Both the position numbers and the translations under genes were made by a program. 64,000 bases of DNA from RH-chloro-G1 sp003670575 (lineage in GTDB: Bacteria > Chloroflexota > Dehalococcoidia > UBA2979), in contig CANMOP010000004.1 in NCBI GenBank assembly GCA_947499615.1, forward strand, positions 39,146-103,145, written 5' to 3'. Below the pieces are notes generated by a model. The model made no database searches, was not told the origin of the DNA, and saw nothing but the letters and a program-made list of their open reading frames with translations. Of the stretch, positions 1 through 8,261 are shown one piece after another (the stretch's first letter is position 1; every line of letters starts with the position of its first letter).

Positions 1-255
1 CTGCGCGCGATCCAGGACGGCCCTTACGAGGAGGCCGCACGTATCCGCCTCAGCCCGGAACTCGCAGGTGCCCTCGAACGCGTCATGCACACGTTGATGC
101 GAGCGATGACGGAGCGGGCGCTCGGCAGCGCCGAGTTCGTGGCGGACGCACGACGGGCCTCGGTCGGCGTGGGAGCTGCCGCAGTTGCAGCCCCGGCACC
201 CGCCGTCGACGCACCTCACGGAGAACGGGAGCAGGGCCCGCCACCGGCGCTGTAG
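1..255 (+). CDS. C-terminal 84 residues of a protein cut by the window edge, possibly RecO
   Basis: Frame 1 is open from the first base to a TAG at 253-255, so this is the tail of a gene that begins upstream. The visible part has an amphipathic helical stretch (roughly residues 18-52, with ELAGALERVM and TERALGSAEF) followed by an Ala/Pro-rich disordered tail. Helical ends of this sort, with a basic residue cluster and a SxEF-like ending, resemble the C-terminal helical domain of the recombination mediator RecO, but no diagnostic zinc cysteines are in the visible part. The RecO assignment is a guess; that a real coding end is present is more secure. Confidence 0.4.
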   Translation: MRAIQDGPYEEAARIRLSPELAGALERVMHTLMRAMTERALGSAEFVADARRASVGVGAAAVAAPAPAVDAPHGEREQGPPPAL

Positions 256-258
256 GCG

Positions 259-762
259 CTACCGACGCTCCGTACGCTGGACGCCCCGCCCGGGGTGCCA
301 CTGATCGATCACGAGGTGATCCGCGGGTTGCCCGAGGCGCGTCAGCACCACCTCGCTCACCTGAACACGGAACAGGTGGGACGCCGTGGCGGCCTCCTCC
401 AATTGTTCCTCGCTGACTTCGGCGTCCGGTGCGGTGTGCATCAGCCGTCGCAGCAGCGCAGGGTCGCGGACGAGGATGGCCAGCCCCGCGATCTTGGCAT
501 CGCCCTCGACCATCGAGGCGTCGATCGTTGCGCAATGGATCGCGAGTCGCGGGTCGCGTAGCAGGTCACGCGCCTTCATCGATCCGGGCATCATGCCGAG
601 CCACAACTCGCCGTCGAGGAACGTGGCTTCCGTACCGCTGATGCGCGGGGAACCGTCGCGCCGGATCGTAGCGAGCGTCTTGTGCCGGTATGCATCGAAG
701 CGAGCACGCACGGCCGCTGCCAGCGTAGGCGCCTCGCGCTCGACGTCGGACCAGCTTGTCAT
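259..762 (-). CDS. Pyridoxamine 5'-phosphate oxidase-like FMN/F420 split-barrel protein
   Basis: A 167-residue protein of the flavin-binding split-barrel family, which uses FMN or F420 to reduce or oxidise small substrates. The N-terminal helix (residues 1-25) is followed by the typical first strands, TLATIRRDGSPRISGTEA and then DGELWLGMMPGSMKARDLLRDPR, in which the GSMKARDL segment matches the phosphate-binding turn of the family. Substrate and cofactor cannot be told from sequence. The gene lies 12 bases after the prenyl synthetase stop on the same strand, so it is probably the last gene of the metG-tatD-prenyl synthetase unit. It converges with the partial gene at the window start, leaving only 3 bases between stops. 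Confidence 0.8.
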   Translation of the reverse strand: MTSWSDVEREAPTLAAAVRARFDAYRHKTLATIRRDGSPRISGTEATFLDGELWLGMMPGSMKARDLLRDPRLAIHCATIDASMVEGDAKIAGLAILVRDPALLRRLMHTAPDAEVSEEQLEEAATASHLFRVQVSEVVLTRLGQPADHLVIDQWHPGRGVQRTERR

Positions 763-774
763 CGGTGACCGGGC

Positions 775-1797
775 CTACGAGCGCCGCGCGAGCACGTACT
801 CGACCACGCCCTCAAGGGTGTCGCGTGGGTCGCCGGCCGGCAGCGCGGTCAGCGCTTCGAGCGCGCGATCCGCGAATCGCCGCGCTGTCACCATCGATTC
901 CTCGAGGATGTCCGAGGCGCGGATTTCGGTGATGGCACGCTGCAGGTTCTGGCGGCGGCGCACCCCGTCGAACGCTCGGCGTACCGGGTTGTCGTCCGGG
1001 GAGCGGCCCATGTACAGCATGGCGGGGAGTGTCACCGTGCCCGAGAGCAGGTCGGACCCGGCAGGCTTGCCGAGTTCCTCGCTCGTCGCGGAGAAGTCGA
1101 GGATGTCATCGACGATCTGGAACGCCATCCCGAGTTGTTCGCCGTAGCGGCGCATCGGCTCGACGAGGTGCTCCGGGGCGCCCGTCACGATCGCGCCACA
1201 CTCGGCCGCCGTGGCGAACAGCGAGGCGGTCTTGCCGGAGATGCGGTCGAAGTAGCGTTGCACGTCCGCGGAATACTCGAACGCGCTCATGTCCTGCGTC
1301 AGTTCGCCGTTCGCCATCACACGCAGCGTGTCCGCGAAGTTGCGAATGACGCGGATGTTCCCGGTGCGCGCCACAAATTCCGCGGCGTGCGCAAACATGT
1401 AGTCCCCCAGCATGACGCTGGAGGCGTTGTTGAACAGCGCCGCAGCAGTCGGGCGGCCTCGACGTTCCGGCGCGGCGTCGATGACGTCGTCGTGAATCAG
1501 CGTCGCGGTGTGGAGCAACTCCACGCTGGCCGCCAACGGCACCAGCGGGCCGAGGTCGTAGGTGCCGAGCCGTCCCGCAAGCAATGCGATGGCGGGGCGC
1601 ATGCGCTTCCCACCGCCGCCGAGAACGGACTCCAGCATGCGGCGCAGCCAGGGAAACTCCACGCGCTGCAGATCGGTCAGCATCGTCTCCACCAGCGGCA
1701 GGTCGCCAGTCACGGGGCCGTAGAGGTCTACAGCGTCTGTGCGGACGTCCACCGTGGGGTCGCCGGATGTAGTGGTGCTGGCGTGTGACTGCGTCAT
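775..1797 (-). CDS. Trans-isoprenyl diphosphate (polyprenyl) synthetase
   Basis: A 340-residue class I prenyltransferase that condenses isopentenyl diphosphate onto allylic diphosphates to make the long polyprenyl chains of quinones or carrier lipids. Both Asp-rich metal-binding motifs are present: HDDVIDAAPERRG near residue 105 and QIVDDILDF near residue 230; GGGGKRMRP near residue 65 is the conserved IPP-binding Lys/Arg segment. I chose the ATG at 1797 because it overlaps the tatD stop as ATGA, giving translational coupling; a longer open frame reaching 1863 lies inside tatD and lacks family similarity. Chain length is not predictable from this sequence alone. Confidence 0.93.
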   Translation of the reverse strand: MTQSHASTTTSGDPTVDVRTDAVDLYGPVTGDLPLVETMLTDLQRVEFPWLRRMLESVLGGGGKRMRPAIALLAGRLGTYDLGPLVPLAASVELLHTATLIHDDVIDAAPERRGRPTAAALFNNASSVMLGDYMFAHAAEFVARTGNIRVIRNFADTLRVMANGELTQDMSAFEYSADVQRYFDRISGKTASLFATAAECGAIVTGAPEHLVEPMRRYGEQLGMAFQIVDDILDFSATSEELGKPAGSDLLSGTVTLPAMLYMGRSPDDNPVRRAFDGVRRRQNLQRAITEIRASDILEESMVTARRFADRALEALTALPAGDPRDTLEGVVEYVLARRS

Positions 1798-2594
1798 AGC
1801 GAGAATCCGAAGAGCCGAGCCGCGTTCTCCGCCGTCGCCTGAGCCACCTCGTCGAGGTCGCACCCGCGGAGGGCGGCCACAAAGCGGGCCGTCTCCACCA
1901 CGTAGGCGGGCTCGTTGCGCGTCCCACGGTGGGGGCGCGGTGCGAGGTAGGGAGCGTCCGTCTCCACGAGCATAGCGGCAAGCGGCACACTGCGCGCCAC
2001 ACCCTGTCCGCGGTCGTTCTTCTGGTAGGTGACCGTCCCGGGCACCGAGATCAGGAAGCCGAGCTCGACGTACCGCGCGGCCAGCTCGGCGTCCCCGGAG
2101 AAGCAGTGCAACATCCCGACCTCACGGTCTGGCCCAAGGTATCGGCCGACGCGCGCAGCCCACGCCGAGATCTCGGCGTACGACTCCGCATCGGCATCGC
2201 GCGAGTGGATGACCACCGGGCGCTCCACCTCGCGCGCCAGGTCCAGTTGCCAGCGGAACGCCTCGAACTGCGCCTCGCGCGGCGAGCGGTCGCGGTAGAA
2301 GTCGAGCCCGATCTCGCCGACGCCGACGTACTCGCCGGTCTCCAGCAGCGTCCGGAGCACCTCGCGCTCTTCGGCGAAGCGGGACGCGCCGTGCGGGTGG
2401 AGCCCGGTGACCGCGTGCAGCCTTGGGTCGCGACGGGCGAGCTCCAGCGCGCGCATCCCCGATGCGACGTCGTCGCCAACCTCGACGATCGCCACCAGTC
2501 CGGCGTCCCAGGCGCGCTGCAGCATGGCCTCGCGATCGTCCGCGAATTCTCGCGAGGTGATGTGCGAATGTGCATCGATGACGGGAGCGGTCAT
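1794..2594 (-). CDS. tatD: TatD family metal-dependent hydrolase (DNase-like)
   Basis: A 266-residue TIM-barrel amidohydrolase of the TatD family, of which some members are 3'-5' exonucleases. Metal-binding features are visible in order: DAHSHI at residues 7-12 (HxH), GLHPHGAS near residue 63, GEIGLDFYRD near residue 92 with the bridging Glu, VIHSRDAD near residue 127, LHCFSG near residue 160, and VETDAPYLAPRP near residue 210. Length is usual. It begins 10 bases after metG and its TGA overlaps the next ATG. metG-tatD adjacency is common in bacteria and supports the call. Confidence 0.93.
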   Translation of the reverse strand: MTAPVIDAHSHITSREFADDREAMLQRAWDAGLVAIVEVGDDVASGMRALELARRDPRLHAVTGLHPHGASRFAEEREVLRTLLETGEYVGVGEIGLDFYRDRSPREAQFEAFRWQLDLAREVERPVVIHSRDADAESYAEISAWAARVGRYLGPDREVGMLHCFSGDAELAARYVELGFLISVPGTVTYQKNDRGQGVARSVPLAAMLVETDAPYLAPRPHRGTRNEPAYVVETARFVAALRGCDLDEVAQATAENAARLFGFSL

Positions 2595-2604
2595 GGGCGG
2601 AGCC

Positions 2605-4290
2605 TCACGTGCCGAGCCGCGCTTCTTCCTCCTCGACGAGCGAGTCGTCGAGCTTCAGGAAGAGCGGCCCAGGCTCCGGCAGGGAAATGCCACCCGCGAT
2701 GGGACTGCGCTGCCAGCCAGCCGCCTGCAATTCGCCGACGTTCCCGGCCAGCGCCCACGCGCGCGACGAGGTGGACGGCATGAACGGCTGGAACAGCGTC
2801 GCGAGCCCGCTGATGACATTGATCGCGGTCCACAGCGTCTCCGCTGCCGAGTCGCGGTCCTGTTTGATCGCCGTCCACGGTACGCGCTCGTCGAGGTAAC
2901 GGTTGGCGTCCTGCGCCACTGACATCGCGGTCTGCAGGGCGGCGCGCAACTGCACAGCCTCGATGTGCGCACCCGCCTCGGCAAACGCAGCGTCGATGCG
3001 CGCGAGCATGCGTGCCGAGGACTCGGACAGCGTCGATGGCGCATCGGGTACCTTCGCGTCGAAGTTACGACGGGTGAAGGTCAGCACGCGGTTGACGAGG
3101 TTGCCCCAGGTCGCGACCAACTCATCGTTATTGCGGCGGACGTACTCTGCCCATGTGAAGTCGGAGTCGGAGGTTTCCGGCATGATCGCGGAGAGCATGT
3201 AGCGCAGCGGGTCGGCCGCGTGGCGGTCCAGGTAGTCCGGCATCCACACCGCCCAGTTGCGACTGGACGACGCCTTTGCGCCGGACATGGTCACGTACTG
3301 GTTCGCCGGTACATCGAACGGCAGATTCAGCGCCGTACTGCCAGGCGCCTCGGCGCTGCCGATGAGCATCGCGGGCCAGATCGTCGTGTGGAACGGGACG
3401 TTGTCCTTGCCTTGGAAGTAGTACGTGCGCGCCGCCGGATCCTCCCAGAACGCGCGCCAGGCCTCGGGGTCGCCGGAGGTCTGCGCCCACTCCTTGGAGG
3501 CGCTGAGGTAGCCGATCACGGCCTCGAACCAGACGTACAGGCGCTTCCCCTCGTACCCCTCGACGGGCACGGGGATGCCCCAGTCGATGTCGCGGGTGAT
3601 CGCGCGGTCATGCAACCCCTCGCGCAGCAGGCCGAGCGTGAAGTTGCGCACGGCCGGGCGCCAATGCGCCTGCGCCTCCACCCATGCCATCAGCCGCTCG
3701 TTGAACGTGGACAGCTTCAGCAGGAAGTGTTCGGACTCGCGAGGCTCCGGCGTAGCGTCGGACAGCCGCGAGCGTGGGTCGATGAGCTCCAGTGCGTCCA
3801 GGGTGGAGCCACAGTTGTCGCACTGGTCGCCTCGCGCGCCGGTATCGCCGCAGCGAGGGCAGGTGCCCTCCACGTAGCGATCGGGCAGGAAGCGCTGCAT
3901 CTTGGGGTCGAACAGCAGCGTCTGGGTGGCGGGGTAGATGTACCCGGCAGCCCGCAACTGCTCGAAGAGCTCCTGCGCGACCTGGGCGTGGTTGGCCGTA
4001 GCCGTGGAGGTGAACAGGTCGAAGGAGATGCCGAACCGCTCGAACGTGTCGACGAACGAGGCGTGATTGCGCGCCATAACCGCCTGCGGCGTGATCCCCT
4101 CTTGCTCGGCGCGCACCGTGATCGGCGTGCCGTGGGCATCGGAGCCAGAGACCATCAGCACGCGATTGCCGCGCATCCGGTGGTAGCGGGCGAAAATATC
4201 GGCGGGCAGGTAGGCACCGGCCACCTGGCCGGCATGCAACGGGGTGTTGGCGTACGGCCAGGCAACGCAAACAAGAATCGTCTCAGGCAT
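2605..4290 (-). CDS. metG: Methionyl-tRNA synthetase
   Basis: A 561-residue class I aminoacyl-tRNA synthetase charging tRNA-Met. The Rossmann start VCVAWPYANTPLHAG, the double-Cys zinc knuckle region CPRCGDTGARGDQCDNC (around residues 148-164), and the anticodon-domain helices are clear. There is no C-terminal tRNA-binding appendix. Two signature motifs differ from consensus: HIGH reads HAGQ, and KMSKS reads KASSS, with Ser at the second Lys position. I placed the start at the ATG at 4290 (MPETILV); upstream in-frame residues are not conserved, and a TACGAT hexamer ends 6 bases before this ATG, implying a leaderless message. First gene of the metG-tatD-prenyl synthetase unit. Confidence 0.95.
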   Translation of the reverse strand: MPETILVCVAWPYANTPLHAGQVAGAYLPADIFARYHRMRGNRVLMVSGSDAHGTPITVRAEQEGITPQAVMARNHASFVDTFERFGISFDLFTSTATANHAQVAQELFEQLRAAGYIYPATQTLLFDPKMQRFLPDRYVEGTCPRCGDTGARGDQCDNCGSTLDALELIDPRSRLSDATPEPRESEHFLLKLSTFNERLMAWVEAQAHWRPAVRNFTLGLLREGLHDRAITRDIDWGIPVPVEGYEGKRLYVWFEAVIGYLSASKEWAQTSGDPEAWRAFWEDPAARTYYFQGKDNVPFHTTIWPAMLIGSAEAPGSTALNLPFDVPANQYVTMSGAKASSSRNWAVWMPDYLDRHAADPLRYMLSAIMPETSDSDFTWAEYVRRNNDELVATWGNLVNRVLTFTRRNFDAKVPDAPSTLSESSARMLARIDAAFAEAGAHIEAVQLRAALQTAMSVAQDANRYLDERVPWTAIKQDRDSAAETLWTAINVISGLATLFQPFMPSTSSRAWALAGNVGELQAAGWQRSPIAGGISLPEPGPLFLKLDDSLVEEEEARLGT

Positions 4291-4296
4291 GGCCGA

Positions 4297-4302
4297 ATCG
4301 TA
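4297..4302 (-). promoter_or_regulatory. Predicted -10 element of metG (leaderless start)
   Basis: On the minus strand TACGAT is followed by exactly six bases and then the metG ATG. With usual spacing, transcription would begin at or within a base or two of the start codon. No Shine-Dalgarno lies between. No convincing -35 is seen. Confidence 0.55.
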
Positions 4303-4383
4303 GCATGCGCGACCGACACGTCCGAGGCACCCCGCGCCGCCGTCGATCAACGCGCTGATCTGCTCACTGCCCATAGCAGATCG

Positions 4384-4412
4384 TTGACGCTCGCAGACGT
4401 GCGGCGTACCCT
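4384..4412 (+). promoter_or_regulatory. Predicted promoter of guaB3
   Basis: TTGACG at 4384-4389 and TACCCT at 4407-4412 are separated by 17 bases, a near-consensus housekeeping promoter. It would start transcription near 4419 and give guaB3 a leader of about 200 nucleotides. Confidence 0.5.
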
Positions 4413-4418
4413 CCTGCA

Positions 4419-4618
4419 ACTACATGCAGCGGCAAGGCATCGTCGGCACGACGCCGAGGTCAACCATATGCAGGATCACTCGCAGTCGACCCCTCTCGCA
4501 CAGGGGGTTGGTGCGCGTACAGGCCCCTCGCCAACGAGGGGCCTCTGTGTATCCGTTGACCCGGACGCATTCGTGGGCGACGCATGTGCGTGCGGACGAG
4601 GGCGAAGGGCGGGGTGAG
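4419..4618 (+). promoter_or_regulatory. Structured 5' leader of guaB3 with attenuator-like pairing segments
   Basis: The stretch between metG and guaB3 has no gene but holds strong RNA structure. A perfect hairpin spans 4521-4544: 10-bp arms at 4521-4530 and 4535-4544 with a CCAA loop. Upstream, CCCCT at 4490-4494 can pair with AGGGG at 4502-4506, and that second segment can instead pair with the CCCCT in the left arm of the big hairpin. Four segments with 1:2, 2:3 and 3:4 pairing options is the layout of a transcription attenuator. No U-run follows the 3:4 hairpin, so classical intrinsic termination is not obvious. No purine riboswitch or T-box consensus was recognised. Confidence 0.4.
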
Positions 4619-5764
4619 ATGGCAGCGCGCAAGAGTCTGGAACACGCATATGGCTTCGACGATGTAGCCATCGTCCCGGGGGCGGTGACCACCAACCCGG
4701 AGATGGTCACCCCCGAGTTCAGCCTCGGCAACCGTACCTACAGCGTCCCGATCTTCGCCTCGGCGATGGACGCGGTGGTCGACCCGAAGTTCGCGATCAC
4801 CTATTCGAAGATGGGCGGGATCGCCGTCCTCAACCTCGACGGGTTGCAGGCACGCTACGACGACCCCGCCGAGGTGTTGGACAGCATCGCCGCGGCGAAT
4901 CTGGCGGACTCGACCGAGATTATCCAGCGCGTCTACCAGCAGCCGGTGCGCGAAGACCTGATCGCGCGTCGCGTCGACGAGATCAAGCGCGGCGGCGGCA
5001 TCCCGTTCGTGAGCACCACGCCCCAGAACACCAAGCGATTCGGCCCGATCGCGATCGATGCTGGCGCGGAGTGCCTCGTCGTGCAGTCCACGGTGACGAC
5101 GGCACGCCACCTCTCGCGCTCGCTGAAGGGGCTCCAGCTGGCGGAGTTGGTGCAGGAGCTTGGCTCGATCCCGGTGCTGGTCGGCAACACCGTCGACTAT
5201 CAGGCGACGCTGGAACTGATGGAGACCGGCGTCGCGGGCATCCTCGTCGGCGTCGGACCGGGTGCTGCGTGCACCTCGCGCGAGGTACTCGGCATCGGCA
5301 TCCCGCAGATCACCGCGAGCATCGACACTGCGTTCGCGCGTGACGAGTATTTCGAGCGCACCGGCCGCTACGTCCCGATCATCACTGACGGCGGCTTCCG
5401 CACCGGCGGCGATATCTCCAAGGCAATCTGCGCGGGCGCGGACGCGGTCATGATCGGCTCCCCGTTCGCGGGCACCGAGGAAGCACCCGGCCGCGGCTAC
5501 CACTGGGGCATGGCGACCCCGAACCAGGAGCTGCCGCGCGGCGTACGCGTGCACATCGGGCAGGGGCACAGCCTCCAGCAGTTGCTGTTCGGCCCCACCT
5601 CCCGCACGGACGGCACGGAAAACCTCGTGGGCGCACTACGCACCTCGATGGCAACGTGCGGCGCGCAGACGATCCGCGACTTCCACACCTCGAGGATGGT
5701 GATCGCGCCATCGATCAAGACAGAAGGCAAGATCTACCAGATCAGCCAGCGCTCGCGGGACTAG
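4619..5764 (+). CDS. guaB3: GuaB3 family IMP dehydrogenase-related protein (probable GMP reductase type)
   Basis: A 381-residue TIM-barrel protein of the IMPDH/GMP reductase superfamily. It lacks CBS domains and matches the length of the GuaB3 subfamily known from actinobacteria and cyanobacteria; members studied in cyanobacteria act as GMP reductases. The catalytic-loop Cys lies in GPGAACTSREVLG (Cys218), the phosphate loop is IITDGGFRTGGDISKA, and a flap-like region RGVRVHIGQGHSLQQL follows. I chose ATG 4619 because the family alignment begins at MAARKSLEHAYGFDD and a purine-rich GGGCGGGGTGAG precedes it. Expected role is purine nucleotide interconversion. No canonical guaB is in the window. 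Confidence 0.9.
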   Translation: MAARKSLEHAYGFDDVAIVPGAVTTNPEMVTPEFSLGNRTYSVPIFASAMDAVVDPKFAITYSKMGGIAVLNLDGLQARYDDPAEVLDSIAAANLADSTEIIQRVYQQPVREDLIARRVDEIKRGGGIPFVSTTPQNTKRFGPIAIDAGAECLVVQSTVTTARHLSRSLKGLQLAELVQELGSIPVLVGNTVDYQATLELMETGVAGILVGVGPGAACTSREVLGIGIPQITASIDTAFARDEYFERTGRYVPIITDGGFRTGGDISKAICAGADAVMIGSPFAGTEEAPGRGYHWGMATPNQELPRGVRVHIGQGHSLQQLLFGPTSRTDGTENLVGALRTSMATCGAQTIRDFHTSRMVIAPSIKTEGKIYQISQRSRD

Positions 5765-5769
5765 CGCGG

Positions 5770-6231
5770 ATGGCGACTCCGGAAGTCGACGCCACTCGCC
5801 GCCTGCTGTTCGATGCGGTCGACCGCATGGTGGCGGGCACGCAGGGGATAGACGCCGCTGCACTCCAGTGGCGGCCGTCCGCGCCGGAAGCGAACAGCCT
5901 CGCGGCGATCGTGGGGCACGCCTTCGGTGCGTTGGAGCAGAACGTCATCCAGTCGCTCGCGCTGCTGCACGAGGTGGAGCGCGACCGCGAGGCTGAATTC
6001 GCGGCGGTGGGCCACACGAGTGAGGCGATCGCCGCGCACTGGGCGACGCTCCGCCCCCAACTCGATGCTGCGCTCGAGGCGCTGACGGCCGCCGACCTCG
6101 ATGACCAGCGGCCGCACCCTCGCTTCGGCGCGATGGATGGTCACGAACTGCTCGCCCGCGCGGTCACACACATGTACGAGCACGCCGCGCACGTGGAACT
6201 GACCCGCCAACTACTCGACGCGCGCGAGTAG
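5770..6231 (+). CDS. DinB-like four-helix metalloprotein
   Basis: A 153-residue all-helical protein. Candidate metal-ligand His residues occur at the positions expected of the DinB/YfiT fold: one in AIVGHAFGALEQN near residue 50 and others in AVTHMYEHAAHVELT near residue 140. Members of this superfamily are often thiol-dependent transferases or hydrolases acting on small molecules, but the reaction cannot be predicted here. It starts 5 bases after the guaB3 stop and is likely co-transcribed with it. It converges with prmC, with 7 bases between stops. Confidence 0.75.
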   Translation: MATPEVDATRRLLFDAVDRMVAGTQGIDAAALQWRPSAPEANSLAAIVGHAFGALEQNVIQSLALLHEVERDREAEFAAVGHTSEAIAAHWATLRPQLDAALEALTAADLDDQRPHPRFGAMDGHELLARAVTHMYEHAAHVELTRQLLDARE

Positions 6232-6238
6232 CCGAGCG

Positions 6239-7147
6239 CTAGTAGCCCACGCGCGCCTCGACGACGCGCTCGATGCCTGCGAAGTCACGGTGCACCGCGA
6301 CCACTGCGTCGCCACCCAACGCGCCCGCCAGCGTCCTCGCCACCTTCTGCGCCTGCCCCGCACCGACCTCCAGCAGCACCGCGCGCGGCCCGGCGACGAG
6401 GTGCTCCGGGACGCGGTAGATCAGGCGGCGCACAAGGTCCAGTCCGTCGCGACCGCCGTTGAGCGCCCAGCCCGGCTCCCAGTCGCGCACCTCGGGAGCC
6501 AGCGCCTCGATCTCCACCTGCGGGATGTAGGGGAGGTTCGCCGTCACCACCTCAACGCGCTCCGGCAGCGACTCGAAGAGGTCGGAGACCAGTAGCACCA
6601 CGCGGTCGAGCAGGTCGAAGCGCTTGCGATTCTCCCCCGCGATCGCCAGCGCGCGACTCGAGCGGTCGAGGCCGTACACCTTCGCCATCAGCGCGTGCTT
6701 CGCCACCGCCAGCGCGATGACGCCGCTGCCGGTGCCAACATCCGCCACGCGCACGAGCCGTCGCGCCGAAGGGTGTTCGCGCACGGCAGCGAGCGTGCGC
6801 TCGATCAGCAGCTCGGTCTCCGGACGGGGGATCAGCGCGCCGCGTCCGATGATGAAGGTCATCCCGTAGCACTCGCGGCGGCCGAGGATGTACGCGAGCG
6901 GCTCGTGCTGCAGGCGGCGGGCGAGCAGCGCCTCGAAGCGGGCGAGCGCCTCGACGTCCGGCGTATCGCCTCCACGCGCGATCACCTGCGCGCGGTCGAG
7001 GCCGGCAGCTTCGCCATATAGCAGATCGGACTCCAGCCGCGCCTCGTCGAGGTTGTCGTCGCAGTGCGCGGCCAGCAGCGAGAGCGCGGCATTGTGAATG
7101 GTGATGCGGAGCGGCGGGACAGGCGGCAGAGGCGGCACAGTCGTCAC
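6239..7147 (-). CDS. prmC: Peptide chain release factor N5-glutamine methyltransferase
   Basis: A 302-residue SAM-dependent methyltransferase that methylates the Gln of the GGQ motif of release factors. It has the N-terminal helical domain, YILGRRECYG, the RPETELLIE segment, the SAM-binding ADVGTGSGVIALAVAK, and the catalytic motif, which reads NLPY instead of the usual NPPY. The start is a GTG at 7147, 19 bases after the prfA stop, which is its substrate gene; this pairing is widespread and confirms the role. The reading frame has a Pro-rich N-terminus, so a slightly later start is possible. Confidence 0.92.
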   Translation of the reverse strand: MTTVPPLPPVPPLRITIHNAALSLLAAHCDDNLDEARLESDLLYGEAAGLDRAQVIARGGDTPDVEALARFEALLARRLQHEPLAYILGRRECYGMTFIIGRGALIPRPETELLIERTLAAVREHPSARRLVRVADVGTGSGVIALAVAKHALMAKVYGLDRSSRALAIAGENRKRFDLLDRVVLLVSDLFESLPERVEVVTANLPYIPQVEIEALAPEVRDWEPGWALNGGRDGLDLVRRLIYRVPEHLVAGPRAVLLEVGAGQAQKVARTLAGALGGDAVVAVHRDFAGIERVVEARVGY

Positions 7148-7166
7148 AGGTGTCCGCGCGCGTCGG

Positions 7167-8231
7167 TCACCCGACGGCGGCCAGCGCCTCGGCCTGCTCC
7201 GCGAGCGCGACGGCGTCGATCAGCCCCTCGATCTCGCCGTCGAGGATGCGCGGCATCGAGTGCAGCGTGAGGTTGACGCGGTGATCGGTGACGCGATCCT
7301 GCGGGAAGTTGTACGTGCGAATCTTCTCGGAGCGTTCGCCGGTGCCGACCTGCGCCTTGCGATTGCCGGCCTGCTCCGCAGCCGCTCGCGCGCGCTCCAT
7401 CTCGTAGATGCGCGCGCGCAGCACGGCCTCGGCCTTTGCGCGGTTCTTGCCTTGCGAGCGCTCGTCCTGGCACTGCACAACGATGCCCGTGGGCATGTGC
7501 GTCATGCGCACGGCGGTGGAGACCTTGTTCACGTTCTGCCCGCCCGCGCCGCCGGAGTGGAAGATGTCGATGCGCACGTCGTCCCAGTTGATGTCGACAT
7601 CCACCTCGTCGACCTCGGGCAGTACGGCGACCGTGGCCGTCGAGGTGTGGATGCGGCCCTGCGCCTCGGTCTCCGGGACGCGCTGCACGCGGTGCACGCC
7701 GGACTCGAACTTCAGCCGTGAGTACGCGCCCTGGCCGTGCACCTCGAAGACGATCTCGCGGTAACCGCCCGCGCCCGCCTCGGCGGTGTCGATGATCTCG
7801 GTCTTCCAGTGGCGACGCTCAGCGTAGCGCTGGTACATCTTGAACAGGTCGGCGGCGAACAGCGCTGCCTCCTCGCCGCCGGTGCCGGCGCGAATCTCGA
7901 CGATGACGTCGCGGTCGTCGGCGGGGTCCTTCGGCAGCAGGCTGAGCTTCATCTCTTCTTCGAGGCGCGCCACCTCGAGGGTCAGGCGCTCCTCCTCCTC
8001 GCGGCCGAGCGCGCGCACCTCTTCGTCGGCGTCGCGAGCGAGCATCCGCGCCTCATCCAGCGCCGTCGAGCTCTCGCGGTACAGCCGATAGGCGCGCACC
8101 GTCGCCTCGATGCTGGCGCGCTCGCGCCCGATCTCCTGCACCCGCCGATGGTCGGCGAGCACCTCGGGATCGGCGAGCAGCCGCTCCAACTCCTCGTAGC
8201 GCGCTTCAATGTCAGCTAGTCGTTCGAACAT
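7167..8231 (-). CDS. prfA: Peptide chain release factor 1
   Basis: A 354-residue class I release factor that reads UAA and UAG. The RF1-type tripeptide is present (PET in RVPETEAQGRIHTST), as is the catalytic GGQ in SGGAGGQNVNKVST. The N-terminal coiled-coil domain occupies about residues 1-110. A TATCCT hexamer lies six bases before the ATG without a Shine-Dalgarno, implying a leaderless start. It is followed by prmC, which would modify the GGQ glutamine. Confidence 0.97.
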   Translation of the reverse strand: MFERLADIEARYEELERLLADPEVLADHRRVQEIGRERASIEATVRAYRLYRESSTALDEARMLARDADEEVRALGREEEERLTLEVARLEEEMKLSLLPKDPADDRDVIVEIRAGTGGEEAALFAADLFKMYQRYAERRHWKTEIIDTAEAGAGGYREIVFEVHGQGAYSRLKFESGVHRVQRVPETEAQGRIHTSTATVAVLPEVDEVDVDINWDDVRIDIFHSGGAGGQNVNKVSTAVRMTHMPTGIVVQCQDERSQGKNRAKAEAVLRARIYEMERARAAAEQAGNRKAQVGTGERSEKIRTYNFPQDRVTDHRVNLTLHSMPRILDGEIEGLIDAVALAEQAEALAAVG

Positions 8232-8237
8232 GCGCTC

Positions 8238-8243
8238 AGGATA
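8238..8243 (-). promoter_or_regulatory. Predicted -10 element of prfA (leaderless start)
   Basis: Minus-strand TATCCT, then six bases, then the prfA ATG. No Shine-Dalgarno is present between the hexamer and the start. Confidence 0.5.
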
Positions 8244-8261
8244 GCAGGGGGCGCGGGTTAG

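Noticed and set aside
4468..4617. A 49-codon open frame in the guaB3 leader ending one base before the guaB3 start
   Set aside because: The sequence is GC-rich and open in several frames, the frame has no ribosome-binding site and no run of regulatory codons, so I do not call it a leader peptide.
4419..4618. A guanine riboswitch, PRPP/ppGpp riboswitch or T-box in the guaB3 leader
   Set aside because: None of the conserved loop or junction sequences of these classes could be found.
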